DNA from: Cephalotus follicularis
Lineage: Eukaryota; Streptophyta; Magnoliopsida; Oxalidales; Cephalotaceae
DNA length: 64,000 bases
Assembly: GCA_001972305.1 (NCBI GenBank)
Contig: BDDD01000377.1
Span: forward strand, 245,973-309,972
Reading direction: 5' to 3'
Shown here: positions 23,963 through 34,400 of the stretch, piece after piece
Layout: the number at the start of each line of letters is the position of its first letter
How positions within the stretch are numbered: the stretch's first letter is position 1
The notes under the pieces: model-generated
The model's database searches: none
What the model was told of the DNA's origin: nothing
The model's input: the letters and a program-made list of their open reading frames with translations, nothing else
Program-made: the position numbers and the translations under genes

Positions 23963-23980
23963 ACCCTTTTTCTTGTAGTG

Positions 23981-24093
23981 ATTTTAAACTCTCCTTTTTC
24001 TCACAAAATGGATGGCCATATTACCTCATGTACCCGGTGCATAGACAAGGCAAAACACAAAGCCAAGTCTTGCATGTAAAATGTGTTTTAAAC
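23981..24093 (-). repeat. N1 5' LTR, piece 2
   Basis: The 113 bp between D1 and C2. They match the part of the left N1 LTR containing CTCACTTTATATGGTAAAACC (around 19320-19440), only approximately. The last five bases, TAAAC, are the left TSD of C2. Confidence 0.75.
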
Positions 24094-24607
24094 TGTTGGA
24101 TTAGGGGTGTCCTTGTATGCCATGATATGGCTCGTTTGTATATAAACACTCTTGATTTAATACAATTCTGAATTCCTTTTATATTCTATGTGCTTCTTTA
24201 TATATTGTCAAGGCTATGTGGCTCATCCCCACCAACCAAAAGTAACAGACTAATTATAAGTAATTTACTGTATGCCATAATAGCGTCTTATCACGTTCAA
24301 AGGGTTGGATCTCTTGCCGAGAGGGCCATCAGAATAAGATCCTTATTCCCTGTTTCAAATGTTCCAAGACATAGGTTCACTTTCTTAAGTGCCATAGATG
24401 AACCGTGAAGAGCTGTCATGTTATGCTTGCTCCCGGGTTATCAGCGGAGGTTGGTTATCTCATACCTAGTTGTGGTAATCCCTAAAGCTAAATGTGAGGT
24501 GTATGCTAGACAATAGGACACTGAACTGACCCACCAGTAGGAAACCTATTTGGATAGTCTATAGCTAATGTCAATAGGATTCCTATGGTCTGGGTAGTGT
24601 ATAGTCT

Positions 24608-25003
24608 ATGGTGACTAGTAGGTCTATAGCCTGCATTGTCTCTTTTGACCTGAGCGACTGGCATGCATTGTGTGGTAACTACTTGACTTTGATTTTTGCC
24701 TTCCCCAGCACTAGCCAGGTGTTGGGAAAAGGGTTGTCTTTGGGTCTTGTGGGAGCTGCATTGAGATGTATGGGCGAGTACGCAAGATGGGATCGTCACA
24801 CCCGGCCAGAGGGTGATCGACTCTATTTGTCTATGTACGTTGCCGACTTAAAAGTCCTGATTAGGCACAGGTGGTCTGGGAACAATAGGTTCCTGTGGGA
24901 GGTCTACCGATACTCTCAGTGCGATCATAGATTCATAGCTATCATAGCACTACTAGGGGTGAAATTTATCCAAACCTTGGGCTATGATCGGAGTCATATA
25001 TGA
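24608..25003 (+). other. Recurrent open frame in the shared U3 module
   Basis: A 131-codon frame with FPSTSQVLGKGLSLGLVGAA and WDRHTRPEGDRLYLS. Similar readings in the same relative frame appear in N1 left (20101-20433, minus), N1 right (49363-49602, minus), C1 (16581-16772) and C2 3' LTR (35600-35870, with two stops). It resembles no domain I recognise. It may be chance preservation of a U3 that has had few indels. Confidence 0.2.
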
Positions 25004-25401
25004 AGAGGGAAACATGACACATATGCCGATGACTCGATAAACTGAATGACTATTCAAACCATGATTGATAGACGTGGTAATACACGATTCGAGGGGAGAT
25101 TGACGATCACACCAGGGGTGCTCTGATAATTCGTGTACTATTAGAGTGCTCGTACCAGATGATGGGGTGCACTGCGAATTTACAATCATACCAGAGATCG
25201 ACATGCTTTCGGGTCCTGCATGACTTTGAACAGGTTGATATGTAGCGAGACACATATCATTTAGTGAAAGGACACCATCAGGGAAGATGTTGCTTGGCTA
25301 GTGAGTATTTCATTTGCATGGATTTATGTCCATGCAATGCCACTGTGAAATATTCCATGTGAAGGCTTTTGGAAATGAGAAGAGACTGTTCTTTGTCTTT
25401 G

Positions 25402-25745
25402 GAGTCAACGCTATGAGTATGCATTGATGCCTGTGTCTAGCTGGGCTACTGGGCGTTGATGCGAAGGGATTAAGTTAACACAAGAAAAACCAATATATTT
25501 GCACATCGACGCCAAGAGGGCATCACGTCGACGTCTAAACTAGAAAGTCCGTTGGGCGTTAACACTACAGAGAGCATTGCGTTAACACTTGAAAAACCAA
25601 GGGCTTTACGCATTGACGTCATGGGGTTTTGGCATTGATGCGAATACAAATGGACTAGGTGCTTGTTTCATATTATCTATAGCGGTGACGCCTTTTCGTA
25701 ATGTGAGACGCGTACATGTCAACGCCTTGCATACACGTTGATGCC
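25402..25745. repeat. Paired GCGTYRACGC-type sites, about 21 bp apart, repeating every ~52 bp
   Basis: Ten-base sites begin near 25402/25421, 25453/25472, 25503/25525, 25556/25579, 25610/25632 and 25715/25735, with another near 25682. Within pairs the distance is 19-23 bp; pair starts are 50-54 bp apart. Examples are ACGTCGACGT, GCGTTAACAC and GCATTGATGC. The array ends about 45 bp before the TATAAATA box, where upstream activating sites would lie. The 3' LTR has the same array around 40060-40390. Confidence 0.7.
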
Positions 25746-25790
25746 TAAGCTGCCTGATGCGCACTACAGTAGGAGAGAGAAAGTCAGAAC

Positions 25791-25798
25791 TATAAATA
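25791..25798 (+). promoter_or_regulatory. TATA box of the C2 LTR promoter
   Basis: TATAAATA, followed about 35-50 bp later by a CT-rich run (CTTTCTTTCTCTCTCTTC) typical of plant start regions. In the 3' LTR the same word is CTACAAATAG (around 40440), so that copy is damaged. Confidence 0.55.
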
Positions 25799-26588
25799 GT
25801 TTGAGAGAAACTTGTTGAATACAGTTGGACTCTTTCTTTCTCTCTCTTCACTCCCGTGCAATCTCTTCTACTTTCCCTCATACGCGTCGATGCCTGTGTC
25901 ATCTGGTGCTTTAAAACAGCCTTTTCCAAGCCTCCTTTCACCACTTAAACTTCATAATAGGTGGAGATAACTTGCACACTGCTTCTTATCTTTACCTAGA
26001 GTGATTTGGACTAGGTTTAAACACTTTGCCTTCATCCTCCTCATACGTGGCTTGAGGAATCGCTTGGAGGAGCTTGGGTTTTGAGGAAAAAGTATAGAGG
26101 GAGCTTTCTCGAAGGAAGGAGTCTTCACCTCTGGTAAGAATCCGTTTCCTCTCCCTCTTGTAGCGCCATGGAAGTGGGCATTGATGTGGGTGTGTGAAAC
26201 CCTTGCTAAAACCTCCGTGGTTCCTTTGTGTTGTTTTTGTATTTCATCTATTATGGTTAGGAAAGTTACGGGTGAGGGTTGATTGGGCTATGGCTAGGGT
26301 TTTTGTGTGTTATACCTTGTCAGCCATTACTCGTGTCCAACTCTAGGGTTTATGGCAACCCTGGCTTCATCAACCCGTTGTGCCCAATGCTTGGGTTTAT
26401 GTTTTAAATTTGATTGGATGTTGATTAGATGTTCCTTGGCATTTATTGGGACCTTCTAAACTTAGGTTAGGGTATCCCAGCTCTTGGGGATTAACCAATT
26501 GAGAGAATTTTAAACTTCATCAGCCCTTAACCCCTAAGTCATAATTGTAAAGTCTTCCGCTGCGCTCGGGTTGAGCGTTCCTAGCAAG

Positions 26589-26600
26589 TGGTATCAAAGC
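26589..26600 (+). other. C2 primer binding site
   Basis: TGGTATCAAAGC, two bases after the LTR end; one difference from the initiator Met-tRNA consensus. Confidence 0.9.
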
Positions 26601-27942
26601 TTCCTAATTGACTACAATCATACCTCAATTTGATGTTTGGTGGATGGTTGATGACACATGTGTTTGACTGATTTTAGTATTCCTACTTTTAGTGGGAGTT
26701 GCTTGTTGGTCCGGCGACGTACAATAGAATACCAAATTGTTACGTGTTTATCCAATTATATATCGGTTACATTTTTGAATTTCTTATGCATGCTGGTAGG
26801 CTTGGGACTCGGAGTAGCTTTGTGTTTTCTCTGTGTGTTTGATTTAATTTCTTTATTATGAATCATGCAATTCAATCAGTCTGTAATAAGGTTGCCTGCG
26901 TACGCCCTTTTTTTCTTGTTATTTATTCTTATAGTAGAATTCTCCTCTCCCTCAATCGTATTTATTTTCTTTTAATTGTACATATGGCTGTAAATTGAAG
27001 AAAGGAGATCAATGAAGTTTGAAGAGGAGATCAAGAATATTGCAAGACCAGCTGAAGGCCATGTATGCGTGGTAGAAATTGTAATAGAGTTAATTAAATT
27101 AGTTCACCTAGGAAGACTTAGTGGTCACGTTGGCTCGTGTGATCACTTATAGCTTATGTCCCAAGTTAGACCACTTTTAGGATGCATGAGATGGATGTTT
27201 TTCCTTTTAACAATCCAAACATGTCCGAGCATGTTAAGCCGTCCAAACGGATTGGAAGATTAAAATTAATCTAAAACAGCTTTTGATAATTTGTAAAATT
27301 AATGAGACCTAAATCCCTCCAACTTACAAATAATAAGTCCATAAGCAGTGGGGCATATGGATGCCCTGTCGTTGGCCTTCAACAATCATCATTGAATGGT
27401 GTGGACATATTGAGGATGGCACTATGACAGCAGCGGTCCCCCGTATGACCATCTCTATTCAATTTCAGTGTGAGGTACACTGGGAGGAAATAACTTTGTT
27501 TTGGCATGAGGACACGGACACATGTAGGTGCTTTAAAAAGTGTTAATTTCTTTGAGGATTATGGGTTTGACTTATATGGGGATCATATGGTTTGCACGGA
27601 GATAGTTGGGACCATTTGGGTCGGGAGGCTGAATCTATTATCGGATCTTACATATGGGCGAGAGGTCCTAATGTAAATCGGTACTCGTACCTACCTACTC
27701 AGGTAATATGGTTTGCACGGCGATAGTCGGAACCATGGTATTGTGGATAGATTCCGATCCCCACTAGGAAGCGAGAGGCTTACCGAATTCCACTTGGGGG
27801 TCTGGGATACGATTAGAATAGTGGGAGGAACCATAATTTCTAAAGACCAAGTGTTATGGTAATAATGTAATTGGAATAATTTGCTAATAAACTCTCTTTT
27901 TTTTCCCTCTTATATAGGTTGTGTTCACCATATTCTTCTATA
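26601..27942 (+). other. C2 leader with possible intron before gag
   Basis: 1.3 kb without a gene, collinear with the C1 leader. A donor-like CTCAG|GTAATATGG (GT at 27703) and an acceptor with a long pyrimidine run, CCCTCTTATATAG|G (AG at 27916-27917), would define a 215-bp intron ending just upstream of the gag ATG. Both sites are conserved in C1. Confidence 0.45.
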
Positions 27943-28860
27943 ATGTTTGTTGGCTCAGCACTATCACGTGTACGTGAAACTAATAAGCTCACGGGTCATA
28001 ATTTCTTGGACTGGCAGCGCAACCTGCGCTTGGCACTCGCGAGCATGAAGCTTGCTCATGTCATGACTGAGAGCCCCCCAAGACTGGGAGCCAATCTGTC
28101 AGAAGAGCAAAAGGCAAAGAGGGCTAAATGGTTAGACGAGGATGAGCAGGCTCGTTGCTTAGTGATTTCGGGTATGGTCCCGGAATTGTAATGACAGCAC
28201 AAGAAGCTTGATACCCCAGGAGCCACACTTCTTCGTCTTCAGGAGTTGTATGGATCCCGGTCACAGACTGAGAGGTTTAACTTGTCCCGTTAGCTCTTCT
28301 GCACAAAGATGGTCGAGGGATCTTCAGTCCATGCACATGGATGGAAGATGATAGATCTTGTTGAGCAACTAGCTCAGTTAGATCTTACTGTGCACAATGA
28401 TTTCTACATTGATCTGGTTTTATCATCCCTTCCTTGGTCATACTCCCAGTTCATCACAAATTTCCACATGAACAAGGTGGATACTAATCTGCTTGAACTT
28501 GTGGAAATGCTTCGTACGACCAAAGTAGACATGGGCCATGGTAGGTCCAAGTATGATGTGATGCTTCTCCCGTCTATTTCTTACAGGACAGCTCTGAGAG
28601 GGAGCAGATCGAGAGGATCCAAGTCCAAGGGCAAGGCACCCATAAAACATAGAGGGAAGAAGAAGAACAAAGGGAGATGACAAGTTGCGTCGGTGGGGCC
28701 AGTGGTTGGGGGATCAGTTCTAGATATGATCCGTCCCTTGTAGGATGATGACTGCTGCTTCTATTGTGGGAAGCATGGGCATTGGAGATCACAGTGCAGT
28801 GAGTTCTAAAAGTCCAAATTTGGAGGTGCCTCAGGGTTAGGTAATTTCATGATTGAGCTT
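27943..28860 (+). pseudogene. gag: C2 Gag (copia)
   Basis: The frame MFVGSALSRVRETNKLTGHN starts at the ATG at 27943 and has the copia gag pattern: NFLDWQRNLRLAL, LVISGMVPEL, then after stops MVEGSSVHAHGWKMIDLVEQ and DLVLSSLPWSYSQF. A basic stretch precedes the zinc knuckle CFYCGKHGHWRSQC (CX2CX4HX4C, 28756-28797). In-frame stops at about 28189, 28291 and 28678 and others break it, but no frameshift is needed. Gag would package the element RNA. Confidence 0.88.
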
Positions 28861-29470
28861 TTTCTAGCTAATAATGTTAGTTAAACTTAGGTTTTGGATT
28901 CGGGTTGTGGTACTAACATTTGTAACTCTTTGCAGGGGCTAAGAGGAGCTAGATAGCTGAGAGAGGCTGAAGCATTGGACTTGTGTCTAGGTGATGGATC
29001 GAAGATTCACACCACGCCAATAGGCGGTTTTTAATTGTTTTTGGGACATGGCCATGTAATTAAACATGTTCCTTGTTATTTTGTAAAGAACTTGGTTAGA
29101 AACGTTGTATCGGTTTCTTATTTGTATAAGATGGGCATGGAGCTCAATTTTTCTACATATGGCTGTAGACTTATGCAAAATAATGTTCTTTTATGTGACG
29201 GAGACATTGACAATAGGATCTATGTTTTAAGTACTAATGCACAAATGGCTTTAACAATTCAAACTGGAACAAGCACTAAAAGACAACGAGAGATAACCAA
29301 TGTAAACCCTTCATACATATGGCATTGTAGATTAGGTCATCCTAGTATGGGTAGACTAACAAGCTTTGTTAAGGATGGTCTTTTAGACATCCAGGACGTG
29401 GAATGCTTTCCAGAGTGTGAGCCATGTCTTATTGGCAAGATGACCAAATCACCATTCTCAGGGGTAGGAG
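28861..29470 (+). pseudogene. C2 protease and integrase N-terminus, cut by S1
   Basis: Protease is marked by VLDSGCGTNICNS near 28885, with the D-S-G triad intact. The frame continues through VSVSYLYKMGMELNF to the GAG-pre-integrase zinc motif: YIWHCRLGHPSMGRL and CFPECEPCLIGKMTKSPF, giving the H-H-C-C set. Stops occur near 28880, 28952 and 29032. The coding frame is interrupted at 29470 by solo LTR S1 and resumes at 32558; the reading frame is continuous across the site if S1 and one TSD copy are disregarded. Confidence 0.88.
29466..29470. repeat. Target-site duplication AGGAG, left copy (S1)
   Basis: AGGAG recurs at 32553-32557, directly after S1. Confidence 0.88.
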
Positions 29471-30146
29471 TGTCACACCCCGTTTCACAAACAACATATA
29501 TAGTGGTGTCAATCATCATATAAATCCAGCTTATGCAATTTACCATAAATTTAAAACTTTCCAATGCCATAAACAACTTGCGGAAGCATATAAATATAAG
29601 CTGAATTATAACGTAACATGCATCCCATACTACATGCTACAATAATAAACATCATCAGAGTTAACTGCCCACAAACGGAGCGTGAACAAAATACATCAAT
29701 ACACCGATTCATTTATTACAATGATCCACTAACATTTGTCAAAAGTAAAAACAACATAAAACTCCATTCGCTCCACGGAGCTCAGCGGTAACAATCCGCT
29801 GTATCAACCTGAAATCAAACTGAAATTGTAGGGGGTTAGCCTTTGTCCTCACTCGGTTAAGTATAAATACAGTTCGGTTTCAATGATAATGCATGTCATG
29901 TATGAATGCACAGTGATGCAGTACGGTATATATAACAGTATATACCTATATGTATCTATATATACATATTCATAGTACAGGTGCAACCCGTTAGGGCTAC
30001 ATCAACACAATCACGGTCATGTCCTCAGCGGACCAATCACAATCATGTCCTCAAAGGACCAGACAATCCATCAGTTATGCCTCAACGGGCCAACAATCCA
30101 GTCCGAGTCCGATATCTACCACCCGAAGGTTGGTAGTATCACATAT

Positions 30147-30512
30147 CGATGCTAACCGGCACGTAGGCGGGGAAAGCTCGATCAAACAATCAATCAAACA
30201 CGTCCAAAGGACCAACCACTACGAAGCGACGCTAACCGTCCCGGACCAGAAAAGCTCGCGGCTATCTGGCCCCAAGATGGGAAAGCTCGCCCCATGTCGA
30301 TACTAACCGTCCAGGGCTAGGAAAGCTCATAGGCTAACCGGTACATGGCTAGGAATAGCTCGACCATCAGTCAATGATGCTAACCGACCCCGAGCTAGGA
30401 AAGCGCACAGCTAACCGTCTCGTGATGCTAGGAAAGCTCAACAATCCAAAGATACTAACCGGCCCCGAGCTAGGAAAGCGCGTTGCTAACCGTCCCGTGG
30501 TGCTAGGAAAGC
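30147..30512. repeat. Degenerate tandem array in S1
   Basis: About nine copies of a unit built from GCTAACCG...GCTAGGAAAGCTC, 30-50 bp each, with variable GC-rich filler (for instance TCCCGTGGT and GCCCCGA). Confidence 0.75.
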
Positions 30513-30872
30513 TCACAATCAATCAATAACATCCACGTTACTAGCACGACGGCTAAGTAACAACAATCAATACACGCTAAACGATACTAGCATGGTGGCT
30601 AAGTACAAACACTATTCACAATCACGATAACAGTGCAATCATAGCACACACAATACCATTCAAGTAATTTATAGATATAAATACTTGCAACATATATATT
30701 TGTCAATATATATAACAATCCTTTTGGAAAACATACTTTTCCATATAACAATGATTTAATAAACCATTTATAAAGTTCTAAAATGAAGAACATTTTAGAA
30801 AACAGGTGATAGCTCAATCAACAATTGTATGCAACGCAAACATATGCCTAATAATGCAAACGGGCTCTATTC

Positions 30873-31166
30873 GCGTCAACATACACCATATAGGCGTTAA
30901 TGTTCAACCCAATCACTTAAGCGTCGCCGCTTAACTCTTAGTGTCAATGCTTTCAACCAAAAACTTTACGCGTCAACATCCCATCCCTTTGCTGTCGATG
31001 CTTTGAGGTAGGAACCTCAGGCGTCAATGGCACACGTGTCCATTCTCACACACAACGAATTATGGTGTCGACGTTTTCTATAAGCGTCGACGTTTATCGC
31101 GAATCAGGACTCATTGTCCGTATAACAATCCATAGCGTCGACACTTCTTTCCTAAACGTCGACGGT
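30873..31166. repeat. Paired GCGTCGACGC-type sites in S1
   Basis: Sites begin near 30873/30894, 30921/30941, 30970/30992, 31021, 31065/31084 and 31135/31156. Pair distances are 19-22 bp and most pair starts are 44-51 bp apart. Perfect GTCGAC cores occur at several. This is the same layout as the array in C2 although S1 is gypsy-like and C2 copia. A TATATATA run on the minus strand lies about 160 bp further on in the direction of transcription. Confidence 0.7.
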
Positions 31167-32552
31167 TAAGCGAACCAAAACACGGTTCCTTCAACACGTC
31201 TCAAAACCAATAGAACTCAATCATAAAACACATGCCATTCAATCCGTAATCATTGTAAAACACAATATACAGGACAGGTTAACTATTCATAGCAACCCTA
31301 ACATAGTCACACAATTCACAATCCGCAAACCATGCATTTCATCAATGGAATTAAAATATTATTGAACGCAAACTTGCATGTATAGCTTCCCCTACCTGTT
31401 ACAGCAGCACAGTCGGGCCGCAGGTTCAATTGCTGAACCTTTTCGATAATCGTTGAACCGAAGCCGGTTCTTGCCAATTGATCAGTTCCTCAATGCCAAA
31501 TCCAATTGCCACTTACACACTGCACATACAACACATTTTCGTTATGTTCGACACACAAAACATTTCCGTCGCCGAAACGCCTGCCGGATTCCGTCCGACA
31601 CAACCAGGCGGTGAAACACCCATCAACGGGTTCCACATTGAACGGTCTACTCAAAACCGGTCAAGACTCGCAAGGAATCGGTGCCGAACGCCGCACAATG
31701 GCCGGCAGTGAGTCGTGACTGACTGAGTCAACTCGCCGGACCTCCACAGGTCCGATCACAACCCTAAAATGCCACTTAATCACCAGTTATACGCTTTAAT
31801 GCCCGTGACTCACCGAGACTCGGCGCCAAACGCCGTCTCTAAGGCGACAATGAGTCGACTCGCTGAGTCGACTCAACAAACTGATTCCGGCCATTACCGG
31901 CCGAATCACGCCTCACCGGTGGTCAAAATGGAAAGAGCGAGCCTTCTAGATGAAAACCCACCCCACCCGCGATGCTAACGGCGTCGGGAAACTCCAGGAG
32001 GAGGCGCGCACAGTGACGACCGGGGAGAAGAAAAGGAAGAAAAAGAGAAGGAGGGGGAGGAGGTTACCATCGATTGGAGGCCCTGGGTTGACCGGCGTGC
32101 TCTCCCGGTCCGGTAGCTGGCTCCGGCGTCCTCTCCCATTCTCTCTGCCGATCTCTCTCCCACTCTCTCTCGCCATCTCTCCCTGCAGGCGCGCAGAGCG
32201 CCTGGGTTCTTTTCTTGCACGGGCGCATGATGCGCCTGTGTGTGGTCTCTCCCTCTCTTTATTCTTTGCTTCCTCCCTAGCATTTCTTGTAAAATACTAA
32301 GGTATGGGTGCCGATTTTTCCGCAAATCGCGACATAAATTATCCAAACGACCACCAAAATAATCGCAATAATATTGCGAACATTTGGGCTTTATTGTCGC
32401 GCATTAAAAACAGATTTTATTAGCCGTCTTAGCTAACACGATTACGACTTAAATACGTAATGCCTTTTTATTACTCCGGGCTCTATCGATTTTATCACGA
32501 CTGTACACGCACCAATTTCATAATAATTATTTATGAAATTTGGGGCGTTACA

Positions 32553-32557
32553 AGGAG
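32553..32557. repeat. Target-site duplication AGGAG, right copy (S1)
   Basis: Matches 29466-29470; C2 integrase coding sequence continues after it. Confidence 0.88.
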
Positions 32558-33500
32558 AAAGGGTTGTGGACATACTGGCTCTTGTCCGCACCGATGCAGA
32601 ACCATGTCGGTCAATGCTAGTGGAGGTTTTCCCTACTTCATCACCTTTACCGATGACTTGTCACTGTATGTTTATGTGTTTCTGATGAAACACAAGTCCG
32701 AGGCCTTTGAGAGGTTCAAAGAATTCAGACTAGAAGTAGAAAAGCAAATGGGTAAACCCATCAAGGTCCTCCAGTCAGATCGAGGTGGTTAATACCTATC
32801 TGATCAATTCCTGGGTTATCTGAGAGATAACGGAATTCTCTCTCAATGGCCACCTTCTGGAACACCACAGAATAATGGTGTTTTCGAGCGGAGGAATCGG
32901 ACATTAATGAACATGGTCTGGTCCATTATGTCTTTTGCAGATCTTCCTATATCATTCTGGGGTTATGCACTGCATGCGGTGGTGTACATCCTAAACTGGA
33001 TTCCTTCAAAATCCGTCGCCTCCACTTTGTACGAGGTGTACAAAGGGAGGAAACCTAGCCTAAACCATTTGAGGGTTTGGGGCTGTCCAGCTTATGTTAA
33101 AAGGGCAGAACCTTCTAAGTTGGAGGCGCGAGCAAATCGTTTCCGGTTTATGGGGTATCCCAAGGAGAGCTTAGAATATTTATTTTACCATCCCAGTGAT
33201 CAAAAGGTATTTGTATCGCGAACTGCAAAATTCCTAGAGAAGGAATACCTTCTTGCAAGGAGCAGTGGGAGCAAGGTTGAGCTGAGAGAGCTGTCACCTG
33301 GTGAAAGCCCACAGGATGAGGAGGAATTAGAGGTTCAACCCTCTATTTACACTGTTGGGGAAGGATCCCAACCTGAGAGTGGATCTCAGTTAGGCACTCC
33401 TTTAACGAGAAGATCAGGCAAAGTTCCAGTCCCCCCTAAGAGATATGGCTTTCTCATTGAGGACACTGAGGAACTCAATGACGTTGATGACGACAAGCCT
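32558..33500 (+). pseudogene. C2 integrase catalytic core and C-terminus
   Basis: Shows GGFPYFITFTDD, then KVLQSDRGG followed by a TAA where copia integrases have Glu, then QNNGVFERRNRTL with the catalytic Glu, ILNWIPSKSV and the copia-specific LNHLRVWGCPAYVK. One frameshift lies near 32600, shortly after the S1 scar. The frame then stays open from 32907 to 33698, through the integrase C-terminus into the start of RT. Confidence 0.9.
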
Positions 33501-34400
33501 ATCAGCTATGAGGGGGCAGTGAAGAGCACTGAATCTAGGGCATTGCTAGAGGCCATGAAATCTGAGATGGAATCCATGGACGCCAACCAAGTATGGAACT
33601 CGTTCCATGCACCTGAGGGTATTAACCCTATTCGTTGCAAATGGATCTTCAAGAGGAAGATTGGAGCTGATGGTAAGATAGAGACTTACAAAGCGTGATT
33701 GGTCGCGAAAGGGTATAGGTAAAGACACGGAGTCGACTATACCTAAACTTTCTCACCAATCGCGATGATTAAGTCCATCCGGATATTGCTTGCTATTGCC
33801 GCTCATTATGACAATGAGATATGGAAAATGGATGTCAAGACAACGTTCTTGAACGACTTTCTTGAAGAGGACATGTACATGTCCCCACCCGATGGGTTTA
33901 CATCCATGAAGCTTCCTCAAAAAGTGTGTAAGCTCCAAAGGTTAATCTACGTCCTTAAGCAAGCATCCCGTAGCTAGAACATCTGTTTTGACGAGACCGT
34001 AAAAACTTTCGGTGGCATCAAAAACGTGGGTGAGCCTTGTGTTTACTGAAAACAGGATGGCACGAATATCATGTTCTTGGTCCTATGCGTGGATGACATA
34101 CTAATCATAGGGATTGATGTGGGTATGTTGGAGTCCGTCAAAGTGTGGTTATCCAAGAACTTCTCCATGAAGGATTTGGGAGAGGCATCCTATGTCCTGG
34201 GTATAAAGATCTATAGAGATAGATCGAATAGGTTTTTAGGACTCTCCTAAAGCCAGTACATTAGCGAGGTGCTGAAACTGTATGGCTTTGAGAATTCCAA
34301 GCAGGGCCGTCTTCCAATTGGCTAGGGAATTCACCTCTGCAAGTGGATGTCTCCAAAGACAAATGAGGAGAGGATCTATATAAGGAGGCAGCCATATGCT
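33501..34400 (+). pseudogene. C2 reverse transcriptase (copia)
   Basis: Motifs in order: ALLEAMKSEMESMDANQVW, INPIRCKWIFKRKIGADGK, IETYKA then a stop where Arg is expected, SIRILLAIAAHYDNEIWKMD, VKTTFLNDFLEEDMYM and LVLCVDDILIIG with both catalytic Asp. Stops at about 33696, 33720, 33975, 34047 and 34248 are all in the same frame as integrase. Confidence 0.92.

Larger units (their letters stand above)
22711..23980. mobile_element. D1: non-autonomous CACTA DNA transposon
   Basis: Ends are CACTACAAAAAAAAAGGC and, inverted, CACTACAAGAAAAAGGG, flanked by the 3-bp duplication ATT (22708-22710 and 23981-23983). CACTACAAGAAA-type ends and 3-bp TSDs are diagnostic of the En/Spm (CACTA) superfamily. 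At 1,270 bp it has no transposase and must rely on one made elsewhere. Both subterminal regions are packed with a 13-bp word in alternating orientation. It sits in the N1 right LTR. Confidence 0.93.
24094..26586 (+). repeat. C2 5' LTR
   Basis: TGTTGGATTAGG to GCGTTCCTAGCA. The first 1.1 kb is the shared U3 module. A motif array (25402-25745) and a TATAAATA box (25791) follow, then a CT-rich start region. The frame at 24608-25003 is discussed as a finding. Confidence 0.93.
29471..32552 (-). mobile_element. S1: solo LTR of a gypsy-type element
   Basis: 3,082 bp with ends TGTCACACCCCG and GGGGCGTTACA and a perfect 5-bp TSD, but no interior or second LTR. Its ends match the G1-type LTR (TGTAA...GTGTGACA on minus), hence the orientation. 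From right to left it holds a GC-rich and CT-rich part (31950-32300), GAGT/ACTC words (31690-31880), a paired-palindrome array, a TATATATA run near 30705 and a degenerate tandem array. It arose by recombination between two LTRs. Frames at 31950-32346 overlap on both strands in the GC-rich part and are not called as genes. Confidence 0.92.

Noticed and set aside
31950..32346. Overlapping 116-codon (+) and 123-codon (-) frames in S1
   Set aside because: Both strands are open at once in a GC-rich, low-complexity stretch; no domain or conserved start.
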